Part shown: in pieces, positions 22,945 to 35,831 of the stretch
Layout of the letters: the number at the start of each line of letters is the position of its first letter
Numbering within the stretch: position 1 is the stretch's first letter
Source of the DNA: Nematostella vectensis
Taxonomy: Eukaryota; Cnidaria; Anthozoa; Actiniaria; Edwardsiidae
NCBI RefSeq assembly: GCF_932526225.1
Contig: NC_064048.1
Coordinates: forward strand, 7,173,015 to 7,237,014
DNA: 64,000 nt
Direction of reading: 5' to 3'
Notes under the pieces: model-generated
Told to the model about the DNA's origin: nothing
Database searches by the model: none
What the model saw: the letters and a program-made list of their open reading frames with translations, nothing else
Translations under genes and position numbers: made by a program

Positions 22945-24189
22945 GTTTATCGTTATCTAAGTACCGGACTTCAATTGAGGATGTTTTTTTTTTTTTTCAT
23001 GTTTTCTAGACCAATAAACTATTGTATTATCAAATATAAAAACAACACCAAAATCGCGAGGGTGCTTAAACTCGAGGGAAACGGAAATTGCAAAGCGTGG
23101 GTTTGATGACTTATTTGCAGCGATGAAGAGATTTGATGGTTGAAAAACTCGGTTCTGTTATTAAAGCGGATTGGGATTTTGTTACTTTTATCTTGCTGTA
23201 GCATTTATTTCGACAGTGAAATGTTAATGAAATGTGGGAATTTAGTCGTAAATGCCGCAAGACATCTCATAAGACCAATGCAGCGCTCAATTCTCCACTT
23301 GTCGATTAATTTGAGAGAATAATCGTCTTAATTCTTAAAGAATGTCGATCAACTCCTCCTTAATTATTGTTTAGGATTGAAAATACAGTGGTTTGTTTAC
23401 AGGGAGACAATCTACGAAAACTTATTGACGCTGGTTGATTATTGGCTACTCGCTTGGACAGGAGCAAAAAATGGCAAGTTTTCCCAAAATAAGGTCGGGT
23501 TAACTTTGGTAAGCTTGAACTTTTGCATAGAGGTTACTTATGTTATGTAAACCAACATATTAAAAAATGTTTTTTTGTTATGGATGCGTCTTCGAGATGT
23601 GAGGCTTTAAGTGCAATTTTTACATGTTCAAAGTATGAATTCTCCTCGTTTTTAGGGAAAAGTCGGGCTCTGATCAGAAATTAAGCCAACTTTGCTCGCT
23701 AATATCTAAATTTCATATATTCTAAGTTTCTTTCAAATTTGGAATTAAGCTTTTGGTCAGAGAAACTCCTTGTATGTGGAATCATGAGCTTATATATTGA
23801 GAATTGGAAAATTTTATGCCATTTTTTTTTTGCTCTGTCACTCGCTTGAATCAGCCAATGGAAATGGATGCCTTGTGTGACTCGGCATTAAGCGGAGCAT
23901 AAAATGGCGGCGTGATTGACCTTCTTTGATGAGCTGTTTATCCTCATTTCCATGAAGATACAGTTGGCTCCAGATATCTAGAATCTTCAGGTAAATCCTT
24001 GATTGTTTATTATCCCTCCTGTCTCATTAGCAGATATGGGAAATCCTCCCTGTCGCGCATTCTCGGAAACCCAGAGTCTTTGCAGGCGCAAATGATCATG
24101 AATATTCAATGAGGTTTAATGATAATAATTATGAGGTGCCACAGTATTTGAAGAAATAAGGCCGATAATAAGACTGTGCAGTATACAGT
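22945..24189. other. Intergenic, no gene recognised
   Basis: A+T-rich single-copy-looking DNA with no coding or repeat signal I can support. Confidence 0.5.
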
Positions 24190-24327
24190 CCGTAACAAGG
24201 CCAATATTTTCAAAAATTATAAGGAAATGACCAGTAGGGGCGTGGCTGTGCCCCCATTGTTTCTTAATAATTCTGTATCGTGCCCCCCCCCCCCCCCCCC
24301 CCAATTATTCGAAGCCTGCTACGGCTA
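24190..24327. mobile_element. MITE, family B copy 4 (5' truncated)
   Basis: It carries AAATGACCAGTAGGGGCGTGG, a long C tract and the right terminus GCCTGCTACGGC. The left terminus is missing. Confidence 0.75.
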
Positions 24328-24349
24328 TGGCATGCTTGCTAGGACAAGA

Positions 24350-24904
24350 TTTATACACTACACACTTTAATACACTATTATACACTATGTTATTTATACA
24401 CTATTTATGCACTACACACTTTTATACACTATTATACACTATGTTATTTATACACTATTATGCACTACACACTTTTATACACTATTATACACTATGTTAT
24501 TTATACACTATTTATGCACTACACACTTTTATACACTATTATACACTATGTTATTTATACACTATTATGCACTACACACTTTTATACACTATTATACACT
24601 ATGTTATTTATACACTATTTATACACTACACACTTTTATACACTATTATACACTATGTTATTTATACACTATTATGCACTACACACTTTTATACACTATT
24701 ATACACTATGTTATTTATACACTATTTATGCACTACACACTTTTATACACTATTATACACTATGTTATTTATACACTATTATGCACTACACACTTTTATA
24801 CACTATGTTATTTATACACTATTTATGCACTACACACTTTTATACACTATTATACACTATGTGATTTATACACTATTTATACACTACACACTTTTATACA
24901 CTAA
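24350..24904. repeat. 53/54-bp minisatellite, about 10 units
   Basis: Units built from TACACTATTATACACTATG and TGCACTACACACTTTTA. Spacers ATTTATGCAC (54 bp) and ATTATGCAC (53 bp) largely alternate, giving a 107-bp dimer as higher-order unit. The right end runs into a family C element at 24904, whose CACTAAAATTT edge resembles the repeat. Long open frames through it are repeat artefacts. Confidence 0.92.
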
Positions 24905-25175
24905 AATTTAAGAACATCGCTAAAACCATATTCAGGCTTAAAATGTCCCAAAAATAAGAACGGCCTAGCCTCAACTGAAAATTAGACGTTCTTATAAAAA
25001 AAAGAGTGTTATAAATTTGATGACTTCAAGTTATTATTTTAGCTATCAATGTTTTATACACTAAAAAATTATTTTATTCTTTTATAATCTAAAATTTAAA
25101 TACATCGTTAAGAACATATTCGACTTAAAATGTCACAAAAATAAGAACGGCCCAGCTTCTTATAAAAAAAAAATG
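24904..25175. mobile_element. Family C element, copies 2 and 3 (two partial, reversed ends in tandem)
   Basis: 24904-25006 ends GACGTTCTTATAAAAAAAAG and contains AAAATAAGAACGGCCTAGCC. 25085-25172 repeats the same order with deletions (AAAATAAGAACGGCCCAG, then CTTCTTATAAAAAAAAA). Both are reverse-oriented relative to copy 1. Confidence 0.65.
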
Positions 25176-26910
25176 TGTAATGAATTTGATGAGTCCTAAT
25201 TATTATTTTTACTTATCAACGTTTTCAGCTATTTTTTTAACATTTCTATATTAATTGAAAGAAAAAAATGTATTTTCAGCAACACAAGTGGTTTCTTGTC
25301 TAAATTGTCATAAAAAAAACTATTTTATCATCAATCACCCATCCATATTCAATAGATTCCTCCTAAAGGGCACATCATAAGTACCGCTTTTGCAGCGAGA
25401 AACCTGAAAAGCCATTCTATGTACAAAAGGAAACTACTTCTGAATCCTAACTCCGCTAAGGTAGAGTTGGTCGATACTTATTCAATGCAAAGAGTCTAAT
25501 GAATGCACGAAGACCATATTACACTGTCGTATAGAACAGACTTTGATATGTTTTGTTGATTTAGCATCCGGTTGTTCCACACTTCATGTTGATAGAGTAT
25601 TGGTCCAATAGGACGCTTTGTAGTGTTACGAATTCAATGCGATAGATTGGTAGCTAATGACCACTGATATCTTTATATGCACTTGCGCGCAGGGTTGTAA
25701 GGTAATAGGACGTTACACACGCGCTCTACGAACCCACAAGAACAGAAAACATATCTCACTCGCTCGGTGAGTCACTTCGTATTTATATCTAATTCAAATT
25801 TTGTTTTTGCAGGCTGATATTGAATGGAAACGAGTATTATTCCATTACTCAGTTTTATATATCGATTATATTGACCAATTCATGTCGATTTTTTATGCTG
25901 GTCTTTATTCGATGACCCGATTGGATTACAGGGAATAAATATAATTGGCATTTTTCATTTCCGTACAATCTTTATCACGGTGTGAATGCATTTCCATCTT
26001 ACATATGACCAAGAAGGTGGTATTTTAATATATCCTTAATTCAAACCACCTTTTGTCGTTACTTCTTGTTGAAAATAAATGCATGAAATGTGACGTGAAA
26101 CTTTGCGAACGAAAAATGCTACTTGTATATACCTTGTATATCTTGTATCGATATTTCAAGCACGATTCGTATCACTATTTTTTTTACGATTTTTTTTCAT
26201 AAATCAAACTTTTACACGGAATAAGGAACTTGGACATCTTCGACAGATTTCCAGGGCTGTGTTCAAGCATTATATTTCAATTTATATTGCCTGCTCAAAA
26301 AAACATCAAAATTATGCTGAGTCAGTCAGTGGAATGGCTGTTCCCCGACAAGCGCTTCAATCAAAATCAAATCACACATACATACATACATTCAAACCTG
26401 GAGGAAATACGTATTTTGCTGAAAAGGCCTCTGATACATCTAATTGAGGTAATTCTACATTGATTGATTTTTTAATAAGAATGCTGAGTCAGTTGGCCTA
26501 TGTAAAGTGTGTTGTTGTTATTCGACAAATAAGCATACCCCTCAACATAGATTAACACTATTTAATGGAAAAGACTTTGAGATATCATCTCTTTAACTTT
26601 CAATGTTAGCCTCATGATCACCTGGGGAGTATTGAAATAGCAAACTTTGCACACGTATCGCACCAATAAACCGCGGGACATTTTAGAAACACGTGACCAC
26701 TATTGCGCATGTTTTACAGAAAACGTATATTCCGTAGCAGGCTAAGCTAGACAAGTGGTTCAATTAGCGCATTAGATCGGTGACGTTCATAATTTGTGCC
26801 TAAGAATGGCACGGTGACAATAACTACCCTCCCACATGCTTAGCAGAAATTACGACTTGACCCTCCGATGTTTTCAAGTCTGGCAAAATAGGTCCTTGTT
26901 TTTTGGTACT
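25176..26910. other. Intergenic, no gene recognised
   Basis: No exon with family resemblance. Two overlapping ORFs near 26100-26460 lack any recognisable motif. Confidence 0.5.
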
Positions 26911-27187
26911 TAAGGCCCTGTCACACGTACGTTTTTTCTCTTGCGACCTGTCTCGCAAAAAAATTGTTGCAGGTCGCACGCGCATTTTTTTGCGTGTGAC
27001 ACCCCCCTTTGCAACTTGTTTTGCATTTCTCAAAGTCGCACGAAAAGTAGAACGCTCTTCTACTTCCTGCTACAAATTGTTTCAAGTCGCAGGAAAAACG
27101 TCACGTGTGACAGGGCGCGTGCGACCTGCAACAATTTTTTTGCGAGACAAGTTGCAGCCGAAAAATCTACGTGTGACAGGGCCTTTA
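26911..27187. mobile_element. MITE with AAGGCCCTGTCACACGTA termini (family D)
   Basis: The left end TAAGGCCCTGTCACACGTA and right end TACGTGTGACAGGGCCTTTA are near-perfect inverted repeats. The subterminal GCGACCTG(C/T)C...CAACAATTTTTTTGCGAGAC blocks are also mirrored, so the whole element can fold. The tips TTA/TAA suggest a short target duplication. Confidence 0.88.
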
Positions 27188-29320
27188 CTGACAATCCAGA
27201 CAGAGTAGGGACTAATTACATCATCCTCATGAGTGACCTGTACATAAGAGCCTTATGTTGGCTAAGCAGATTCTTATGTATCGGGGTATTAAACTCCAAA
27301 ATCGTTAGATTCTTACACGCGAATTAAGAGTGTGACGCGCGTTTCGTGGACACCCAAGACAAAGTTTAAAGAAATTGTATAACTCAGAAAGATATAATCG
27401 AAGCAGAAGCAGATTTCGCAACGCTGGTTGTGGCTAATAAAATTGATGTCAATAACTTATTGCATTCTTTTTGGCTTAGCAGAACTGTCCAAGTGACCAC
27501 GGTAGCGAGACTATACTTGTCATATCTTTCGGTTTATTTATCTCCCGGGCAAATTTCTTCCGATTTGCTGATACAGTCTTTCTTTATTATCACCATCTCA
27601 CGGTGCCTGGCGGTATGGAAAAGCTTACGGGGTCGGTATGAAATAATTATCTTCTTTTCAAGATTAAAATCGTGCCGTTTTATGACAATGTTTAGCCCTT
27701 TAAGAATATTCTTAGAACACACTATAACAAAACTTAATAAGATGCTGAATAATGTTTTTTCGATGCTTACATACGAAGTTGTGTCAGCTAATGGGTTTTC
27801 TCAAATTGTGAACATTCAAATCTGGATCTCCTATAACTACAGTACCTAATTTGAACGAAATTAAAGAATGTGTTTAAAAAGAAAATTTAAGCCCGAAATT
27901 GCTAGATAGAAATTCACAAGATTGAGTCGGAAAAAGTACATGTGTATTGAATGTAGCTGATGGCGTGCCTCTATGAGCTCATTGACATTTCAAGACTACT
28001 TGCTCGCCTAGTTCTAGGTTGCCACTCATACGCAAGTATTTCCAATTTTCTACTCTCTCTTGAACGCAAGCCAGAGAGAACACACTGCTTAACTTTCTTA
28101 CGCTTGTGTTAAACCGGTTTTCATGTGCGCTTGCTCTGGTGTATTTTTTGTGACTTGGAGCCACGGTGACAGTGTGGTCTTTATTAGGGGGCTCTCAAAG
28201 GAAAGGTTGCCGGCGTTGATGAAAACGATAAAAGTGTTTATAAGTTATCTATTTTCGCCAGGAAAACAATAATGACAAATATTTGATAAGGCTAATTACA
28301 ACATGAAATTGTGATACTAGCGAAGCAATAACTCCATCTAAAACTCCATAAATAATACAGAATCAAAGTATGTATGAACGAAAATTTAAACTTGTGTACT
28401 TGACCCTAATTCTACCGATTCTAAAAAAAAAGTAAAACTTTGGATTCGGTAGCTAGTTCTCTGCCTCAGGCGTATTTTAGAAAACCATGAGATCAGGTGC
28501 ACACTTAAAACGTGATTGGTCAGTCGCGTGTGCCGGCCGTACGTCGACAGCTGTACAGATTAAGACAGGCTCGAGACTATGCTCACGATTTCTCGCGACT
28601 TTAAACACAGCCACGTTATCTTTACAAACCTTTGCGGAAAAGGTGCGTAAGCTTCTTATAAGGATAATATTATAACCCAACTAGTTCCAAGATTAGCGTC
28701 AGTTGTGTTTAATTCCTGAAAAAAAAACCTAGGGCTATTTTAGCACGACGTGTTCAAGAACGGAAGCAAAATCCAATAAGTGCCAAAGAGTGATTTTAAT
28801 GGATAAGACTCTAATTACGGCACTCTCTTCTTTAATAACAGGTTTTTTTTTACCGATTGCTCACGTTGACAATATTATGATTTCATTTTCAGAGCAAAGT
28901 CCATTAAAACACCAAGGTCACCCAAAGCCAAGCATCTAGAAGTGGTTCATTATGAGTCAGGACACTTGAGTGAAAAACTGTCAACTCGTGTCTGTCAGCA
29001 TAAATAACCCATCTGAAAAACCATATTTTTCTATATCGACTGGGTTCCTAACACAGGGAACTCTCTTTCGGTACAGAGAAGTTGGTAGTCGACACAGGCA
29101 ACCCGTCTATTAATACAGGCAGTCCATTCGTCATCCCTGGTAGCTCATCTGCAAACTCTGAACACAGAAAACCTTCTCTCGACAAAGGAAAGACGATAGT
29201 TTGCACAGGATATCTGCAAAGGTATTTCGTTTGAAAATCCAAATCTACCAAGTTTGGCAGAATAACTCTCGGCAATGGGAATGCCATTGTTAAGATAGAC
29301 AACCGATCCCCAAGCACAGG
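27188..29320. other. Intergenic, no gene recognised
   Basis: A 139-codon ORF at 27430-27849 has no recognisable domain and no coding-like composition. The segment 29040-29380 just before the GPCR contains loosely repeated CACAGG(C/T)AACCC motifs, possibly a decayed repeat or 5' leader. Confidence 0.45.
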
Positions 29321-29470
29321 TAACCCATCTACCCGAAAAGAAGCTTCAGGTCTACACAAGCAACTGATATCAGAAGAAGAACCATTTTGAGCACAGAACC
29401 GTCTGCAAACTTAACTCTTACCACAGGCAACAATAAAAACACAGGTGGCCTATTTGTCCATCTTTCCAGT

Positions 29471-30691
29471 ATGGTATTCGAAAGACATTTGTGCGAGAAG
29501 GTCTGGGCATCACATTCGCTGTCTAACACCACTGCAGTAATATCAACCATTCTTTGCGTCATTACAGTTCCCGGAAATCTATTAATAGTAGTTTCCATGG
29601 CAATAGACCCTCATCGTCAGCTCAAGTCGTCCTTTAACTATTTCGTTGTCAACCTGGCTTTCGCAGACCTTATCATCGGCTGTGTAACCGAGCCTGCTTT
29701 CATAGGTTTCCATATAAGGCAGTCGCTAAGTTTCCCAGTCGCTGGTACAGTGTGGGTGTTACATCTCGCGTACTTCATCGCTTGCACCGCTTCACTGCTC
29801 AGCCTATCAGCGCTTACAATAGATCGCTACCTATCTGTGACGTCAATGTACAAACGAGACGTCCGAGCCAGCAAAGTTTTCATCTTGTCAGCAGGTATCT
29901 GGTTCGTTTCTGTGTCTTTTCCGATGTTGTATTTCGCCGTGGGGTTCTATACGTTCGCGTTCATTTTTGCGAACACTGCGGTAGTCGCGTCTCTCGTTAT
30001 CGTCTCATTCGCGTACGTTCGCGTCTACCAAAAACTCAGGGCGCAGGTCTTGCGATGGGGCTCGTATCGACAGAGACAAATGCTCAATAAAGCCATCATA
30101 TTCGAGCGGAAGTTAACCAAGTCGTTCCTTATCATCCTCGCATTTTTCACCTTCTGTCTACTTCCGTCTTGCCTGATGAATTACGTCATAAGTTTGTGCG
30201 AGTCGTGTGACTGCTCAACCGTTCATTGGCTCAGAGACTTGCAGTTTCTATTCACTCTTGTCAACTGCTCCTCCAATCAGTTCCTGTATGCGATGAGGTC
30301 ACATGACTTCAGGCGAGCCTTTGTCACCATTCTCCGGCTGCGCTCGGTCACCTGTCTCAAGGAGATTCTAGATAAACGAGAGATGAAGATAGCGCTAAAG
30401 AGCCTGGGTTCTCGAGAGTATGTGTACACGCATGATGGCGAAAAGCACGGAGACACCGACGTTTCCCACTCAGAATGCAAACGGAAGTTATCGCTTGTGA
30501 ATTTGACCGGAAGAGAAGAAGTATTGTTGCCTGATACCGGAAGTGAAATAGTCTCAGATGATGAGATTTCGAAGCCTCAGTTTGATGATAACAGCAATTT
30601 CTGTTCTGGCCGGGATGGACTAGAGAGGAGTTTGTTTCAAGGTTTATCCACGAGGGAGGAAGTGTTCCTTAAGAATCCATCGGATATATGA
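29471..30691 (+). CDS. Class A (rhodopsin-like) GPCR, single exon
   Basis: From the ATG at 29471 the protein has 406 residues. The same frame is open back to a TAA at 29321, so an upstream coding exon cannot be excluded. TM1 VPGNLLIVV, TM2 LAFADLIIG, TM3 with intact DRY (LTIDRYLSV), TM6 FFTFCLLPSC, and TM7 SSNQFLYAMRSHDFRRAF, where NPxxY is replaced by NQFLY. An NTT sequon precedes TM1. The long hydrophilic tail of about 115 residues is rich in Ser, Glu and Asp and gives many possible phosphorylation sites. A possible poly(A) signal AATAAA is at 31044. It resembles amine- or peptide-type orphan receptors expanded in cnidarians; the ligand cannot be told. Confidence 0.88.
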   Translation: MVFERHLCEKVWASHSLSNTTAVISTILCVITVPGNLLIVVSMAIDPHRQLKSSFNYFVVNLAFADLIIGCVTEPAFIGFHIRQSLSFPVAGTVWVLHLAYFIACTASLLSLSALTIDRYLSVTSMYKRDVRASKVFILSAGIWFVSVSFPMLYFAVGFYTFAFIFANTAVVASLVIVSFAYVRVYQKLRAQVLRWGSYRQRQMLNKAIIFERKLTKSFLIILAFFTFCLLPSCLMNYVISLCESCDCSTVHWLRDLQFLFTLVNCSSNQFLYAMRSHDFRRAFVTILRLRSVTCLKEILDKREMKIALKSLGSREYVYTHDGEKHGDTDVSHSECKRKLSLVNLTGREEVLLPDTGSEIVSDDEISKPQFDDNSNFCSGRDGLERSLFQGLSTREEVFLKNPSDI

Positions 30692-30914
30692 CAGAGGATG
30701 GTTATCACGTGGTAAGGAACAATGGCAATGGCGTGACAAGATTGACGTAACAAGGTCATATCATGAAAAAAATATCGACCAGAGATACTGGTAGTTTTGT
30801 GTTAGTGGTCGGGTATTTGTACCAGGAGTTTTATGGTACAGTGGGTGGCGATTTTTAGAGTTTTTTTTCTGTTTTATGTAGATCACCATCATCTCTATAA
30901 TGTTAATCATTCAT

Positions 30915-30985
30915 CATTATCATCATCATCATCATCATCATCATCATCGTCGTCGTCGTCGTCATCATCATCATCATTATCAGTA
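30915..30985. repeat. (ATC)n / (GTC)n trinucleotide repeat
   Basis: A CAT run, then five GTC units, then CAT again, in the 3' flank of the GPCR. Confidence 0.9.
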
Positions 30986-31083
30986 TCAGAAATGCGAGGA
31001 AAATTGATATCACCCGCGTTTTGTGGTTTGATAGTGCGATTCAAATAAATGAATAGATAAATAGAGATTTTAAGATTTAAGAT

Positions 31084-31163
31084 GGAGTCTACGCGGCGCA
31101 CACGTTGTATTTCTCGGTGCGGTAAGGACAAATGCTGTCGCGCGCGTGTGCGTCGTAGACTCC
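31084..31163. repeat. Short inverted-repeat element
   Basis: GGAGTCTACGCGGCGCACACG faces CGTGTGCGTCGTAGACTCC with one or two mismatches around about 40 bp. Possibly a tiny MITE or a stable stem-loop. Confidence 0.6.
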
Positions 31164-31884
31164 GTTCGTAAAATAAAAATAATAATAATAAATAAATAAA
31201 CCACACCGTCCTCAACGGAGGGAATAATAGATTCAGTGGCGGAGCGCCACAATAAGTTTGAATGGCCGGACACATGCATATGGAACGGGAAAATCCTTCA
31301 GAATTTATACCTATATATTATAATACTTACTGGGGATTGCATTGGGATTTATTCTGTATAAAATATGTATTCGGAGAAAATAATAATTATAAATAATTAT
31401 TTAACTTCTCTTGATGTTATTATGATTATTGTACAAATTTTATCCATTAGAGGCAGGCAGAAGATGGCTTATCATCCTTTTTACCCCTCCCCCCCACACC
31501 CACCCCCTAATGCCCCATCTCCCCAATTTTGCCATTCATCCCCGGCGCCCTGGGTCCCCATGGATTCGGTTTCGATACCACTGACCGCTAAGGGGGGGGG
31601 GGGGGGGGGGGGGGCAGCATTTGTTAATTTCCGTCACCTGAAGCGTCCCATAACGAACCCTCCCCCCCCCCCCCTTTGAAAACAACGAGCAAGCCAAAAT
31701 CTCTAGAAACAAATTGGAACAAGAAGCAAACCTTGCCACTGAAATCCCAGTGGAAAAACTCGAGCAACCTAAAAGACCGAGAAATAACAAAATCAGCTTA
31801 TCTCCATTTTAGATCCATATGGTAGGATCTAAAGGGCTCAAGGGCTGTAGGAGAGTTCGGGCTAGGGATAGCTCGGTCAGTCAT
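31164..31884. other. Intergenic with G- and C-tracts
   Basis: A G run of about 24 bases begins at 31590 and C runs lie at 31488-31506 and 31662-31674. No coding signal. Confidence 0.5.
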
Positions 31885-32046
31885 CAGGAGCGTATCCAGG
31901 ATTGGCTCGGAGGGGGAGGGGATTTCACAGTCATAGTTATCATATGTTAAAAGCATAGTATTTAAAGATTTCTTGATAAGAAATTACCAATTTTTTGGCC
32001 ACCAAAGGGATGGAGTGCCCCCCCCCCCCCCCTGTGTTCGCGCCTG
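31885..32046. mobile_element. MITE, family E copy 1
   Basis: Left end CAGGAGCGTATCCAGGATTGG, right end CGCGCCTG, with a C tract inside. Related copies: 37340-37502 and 59558-59843. Confidence 0.65.
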
Positions 32047-32879
32047 ATAACGACTTAATAATGGCAAGCTAAACCTAAGAATTTGGTGAATTCAAATGAG
32101 TCTTAAAATGCCGGAAACTAAACTGTAAGTAAGAGTCTTCGCGGTCTTGACCGAGGTATTCCCTGCACTTACTAGCACTGCGGGTCTCTGCTTCAGTAGT
32201 ACCAATCATCCAGGGGGGGGGGCACACTTTTAAAACATTTTCATGTATCGGTTTTATTCTCTTAAAACCCGACGATTAAGTAGGTCAATTTACGTCACGG
32301 AATCGTGCTTGCTTTCGAAAGAAGTAAAAATAGACAAATCGGCGAATTATCTTTTTCCTGGTCGAGCGATGACACATGTGCTGTGTCTATCTTCTAATCG
32401 TTTTCAGTTGTTTTGATGTTTTCAATAGCCTTCCTTATCCTGCACTTAAGTAATTCATTGTTATTTAGATTTTCTGCAAACACGATTTTTACCAAGTCAA
32501 TCAAGTTTTTTGTGTGATACTATTTAAATGTTCCTGGTTCTTTTCCGGTTCTAACTCTTTGTGTTTATTCTCGTTTAGGAATATTCTGCTTGAAAATAGT
32601 ATCTTGATGAACGCAAAAATGGGAAGACTCCGTTCCTTTTTGCTCCGTTCCTTTTGATAAAATAAAAAGTTTTTAAGTAAACAGTAACCCGACGGCTTGT
32701 CAGTACACAAAGAGCTTAGCCAGATAACGCAGCAGCTTTTGACCTCACAACGGCAGCTTTTACTGTGGAACGATCTTACGCAAATCTAGAATTGATTGAG
32801 GGCTTGACACATAGCGAGAATAGCGCGTAAAGGTGTGTATATTGCTCTTGTGTGCTGGTGAATTGAAGGTTACGCCAGC
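32047..32879. other. Upstream region of the adhesion GPCR gene
   Basis: No coding exon recognised. It presumably holds the promoter and 5' leader of the gene starting at 32880, but no clear TATA box stands out. Confidence 0.4.
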
Positions 32880-35223
32880 ATGAGGCTTCACGGATGGTTT
32901 CTACTCGTTTGCGTGCTCGTCGTAAACAAGGTAATCTCGTATATCCACATTACTACCTTCATTCATGTATTCCCATGACCTGATCTAATAAATGCATGCC
33001 TATGACTTCCTTACTTGTGTAGTCAACGGGGTAACATTTGTCAGTAACCGAACAGTGTACTTAGGGAATGATAATTGATCGAGAGAGGTAACCCCTTAAT
33101 GGAATATTGAAAGATACAAAATATATCTTAATGTTTACAAAAGCGTCTGCTTTATTGTTTCTACGTGTTTTGAACTCGTATAAAACTGAACCTAAACTAA
33201 AGCAGCCTTGCTGATCTTTGAGGAACATACGGCCATAAGATTATAAAACGGCAGAATTTTTCTTGTCACACGACGTTTAAATAGCGGGTGTATGTTATTA
33301 GTGTAAATACAAAGGGCAGCGTTTATTCTTATCGGCAAATCACTCTTTAGGCCACCTCTGATTATAAACATATAATACTTGGCCTTAAATTTATTGGGAT
33401 ATATTTGGTTTATCCTTGTTCCACTTATAAATGCGCCTAATTCGATCTAGAAATATCAAGGTTGCTTATCTTGATTTGATTAGTACTAAAGATAGGTTCA
33501 TCCTATACTAAGGACTGACATTTATATGGTTTTACTTCATTTCAGGTTTCTGTAAAAACTGATTACTATGATAAATGTGAGTACGATAGCTATAAGTAGT
33601 AGAAGTGCAACAATTTCTATAACAATTATTCCCGTTTAATTAGCTTTTCATGTTGTGTGTTTTACGTAAGGCAGCCTTTCTGTGTAAACAGTTCTTAGAA
33701 AGCTCTGTCAACCAAAAACAAACGTGCGCAAATTGTTAAGACGTGATAGCCTTGAAAACTTTGTAGTGTTCCGATGTCCCTGTCTATGTGCATGTTTAAT
33801 TTGTAGAGATGTACCAGACAAACCGTGTAAACACACTTAAAACACGTGGAGGGCGAGGGGGCATGGGGCCGACCCCGAATACGAGAAATCGAATAGACGC
33901 TGACAATGGAACCCATACGATCTCAAATTAGGACAACTCGCGCTACCTGCTAACTTAAAGGATATAGAGTCTTATGTCCTGAAGACTGATTTTCAGTCAT
34001 TTCTACTCGGATAACTCGAATTGTCTCATGTCCTGAAGACTGATTTTCAGTCATTTCTACTCGGATAACTCGAATTGTCTCATGTCCTGAAGACTGATTT
34101 TCAGTCATTTCTACTCGGATAACTCGAATTGTCTCATGTCCTGAAGACTGATTTTCAGTCATTTCTACTCGGATAACTCGAATTGTCTCATGTCCGGAAG
34201 ACTGATTTTCAGTCATTTCTACTAGGATAACTCGAATTGTCTCATGTCCTGAAGACTGATTTTTAGTCATTTCTACTCGGATAACTCGAATTGTCTCATG
34301 TCCTGAAGACTGATTTTCAGTCATTTCTACTCGGATAACTCGAATTGTCTCATGTCCTGAAGACTGATTTTCAGTCATTTCTACTCGGATAACTCGAATT
34401 GTCTCATGTCCTGAAGACTGATTTTCAGTCATTTCTACTCGGATAACTCGAATTGTCTCATGTACTGAAGACTGATTTTCAGTCATTTCTACTCGGATAA
34501 CTCGAATTGTCCCGTGCCCCTTCAGGGTTTGACAGGGCTCCGCTGTTTTAGCGCGTTTTGAAGGAAGTCGTCACATTTTTTATCCTAATCTTGGTTGGTT
34601 TTCGGGAGTAATAACAAGGGTAAAGAGAAACAAATGCAAATGAAGATAAAACAATCGAATTAATTCGTGTTCATGTATTTGCATTCATGACAGGTAGATG
34701 CGCGGAGCCTAAACTAGGACTTTGATGTCTCTTTTTGTTTTGTCGTAGAATATGTCTTATCATCTTCCATCTTCTTCTTTTAATCTCTTCACCGAGCAAT
34801 TTCTTCTCTTCTGTCTCGAGCATCTCTCTGTTTATAACGCTATCTTTCCATTCTACTCAAAGAAGTCTCCTTAGACATTCAGACACCAGCACCATCATTA
34901 TATGCCGCTTTCACCACTACCAGAATATCACCTGCCATGATTTATTTTGGCAGCATTTTGCCAAGGTCGCCCCATAGGGAACTATGCCGACAATGAGGAC
35001 TGCAGAGCGTTCTATCAGTGTTTCCATGACATCACAACACACGTGTCAAACCTAGCAACGGGAGTGATGTACGATCCTAAGCTTGGGGTCATTAGGTTTG
35101 CATCGGACGTGGACTGTCCGATTAGGAAAGGTGAGACATTTGAACAGCACCTCATATAGAACATTGTTAGCAATCATTTCCATAATGGCTATGCTGCGCC
35201 ACCTTCTCTTCCTCATCATCATT

Positions 35224-35282
<59 letters not shown>

Positions 35283-35336
35283 AACCTTTATTCTAAACAT
35301 CATCATCATCATCATCATCATAACCTTTATTCTAAA

Positions 35337-35387
<51 letters not shown>

Positions 35388-35726
35388 AACCTTTATTCTA
35401 AACATCATCATCATCATCATCATAACCTTTATTCTAAACATCATCATCATCATCATCATCATCATCATAACCTTTATTCTAAACATCATCATCATCATCA
35501 TCATCATCATAACCTTTATTCTAAACATCATCATCATCAACATCATCATCATCATCATCATCATAACCTTTATTCTAAACATCATCATCATCATCATTAT
35601 CATCATCAACATCATCATCATCATCATCATCATCATCAACATCATCATCATCATCATAACCTTTATTCTAAACATCATCATCATCATCATCATTATCATC
35701 ATCAACATCATCATCATAATCATCAA

Positions 35727-35762
<36 letters not shown>

Positions 35763-35798
35763 TATCATCATCAACATCATCATTAACATCATCATCAA

Positions 35799-35831
<33 letters not shown>

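Noticed and set aside
24327-24911. 194-codon ORF of repeated YTLLYTMLFIHY-like peptide
   Set aside because: Product of the 53/54-bp minisatellite; similar ORFs exist in all three frames.
27430-27849. 139-codon plus-strand ORF
   Set aside because: No domain, no splice context, A+T-driven composition.
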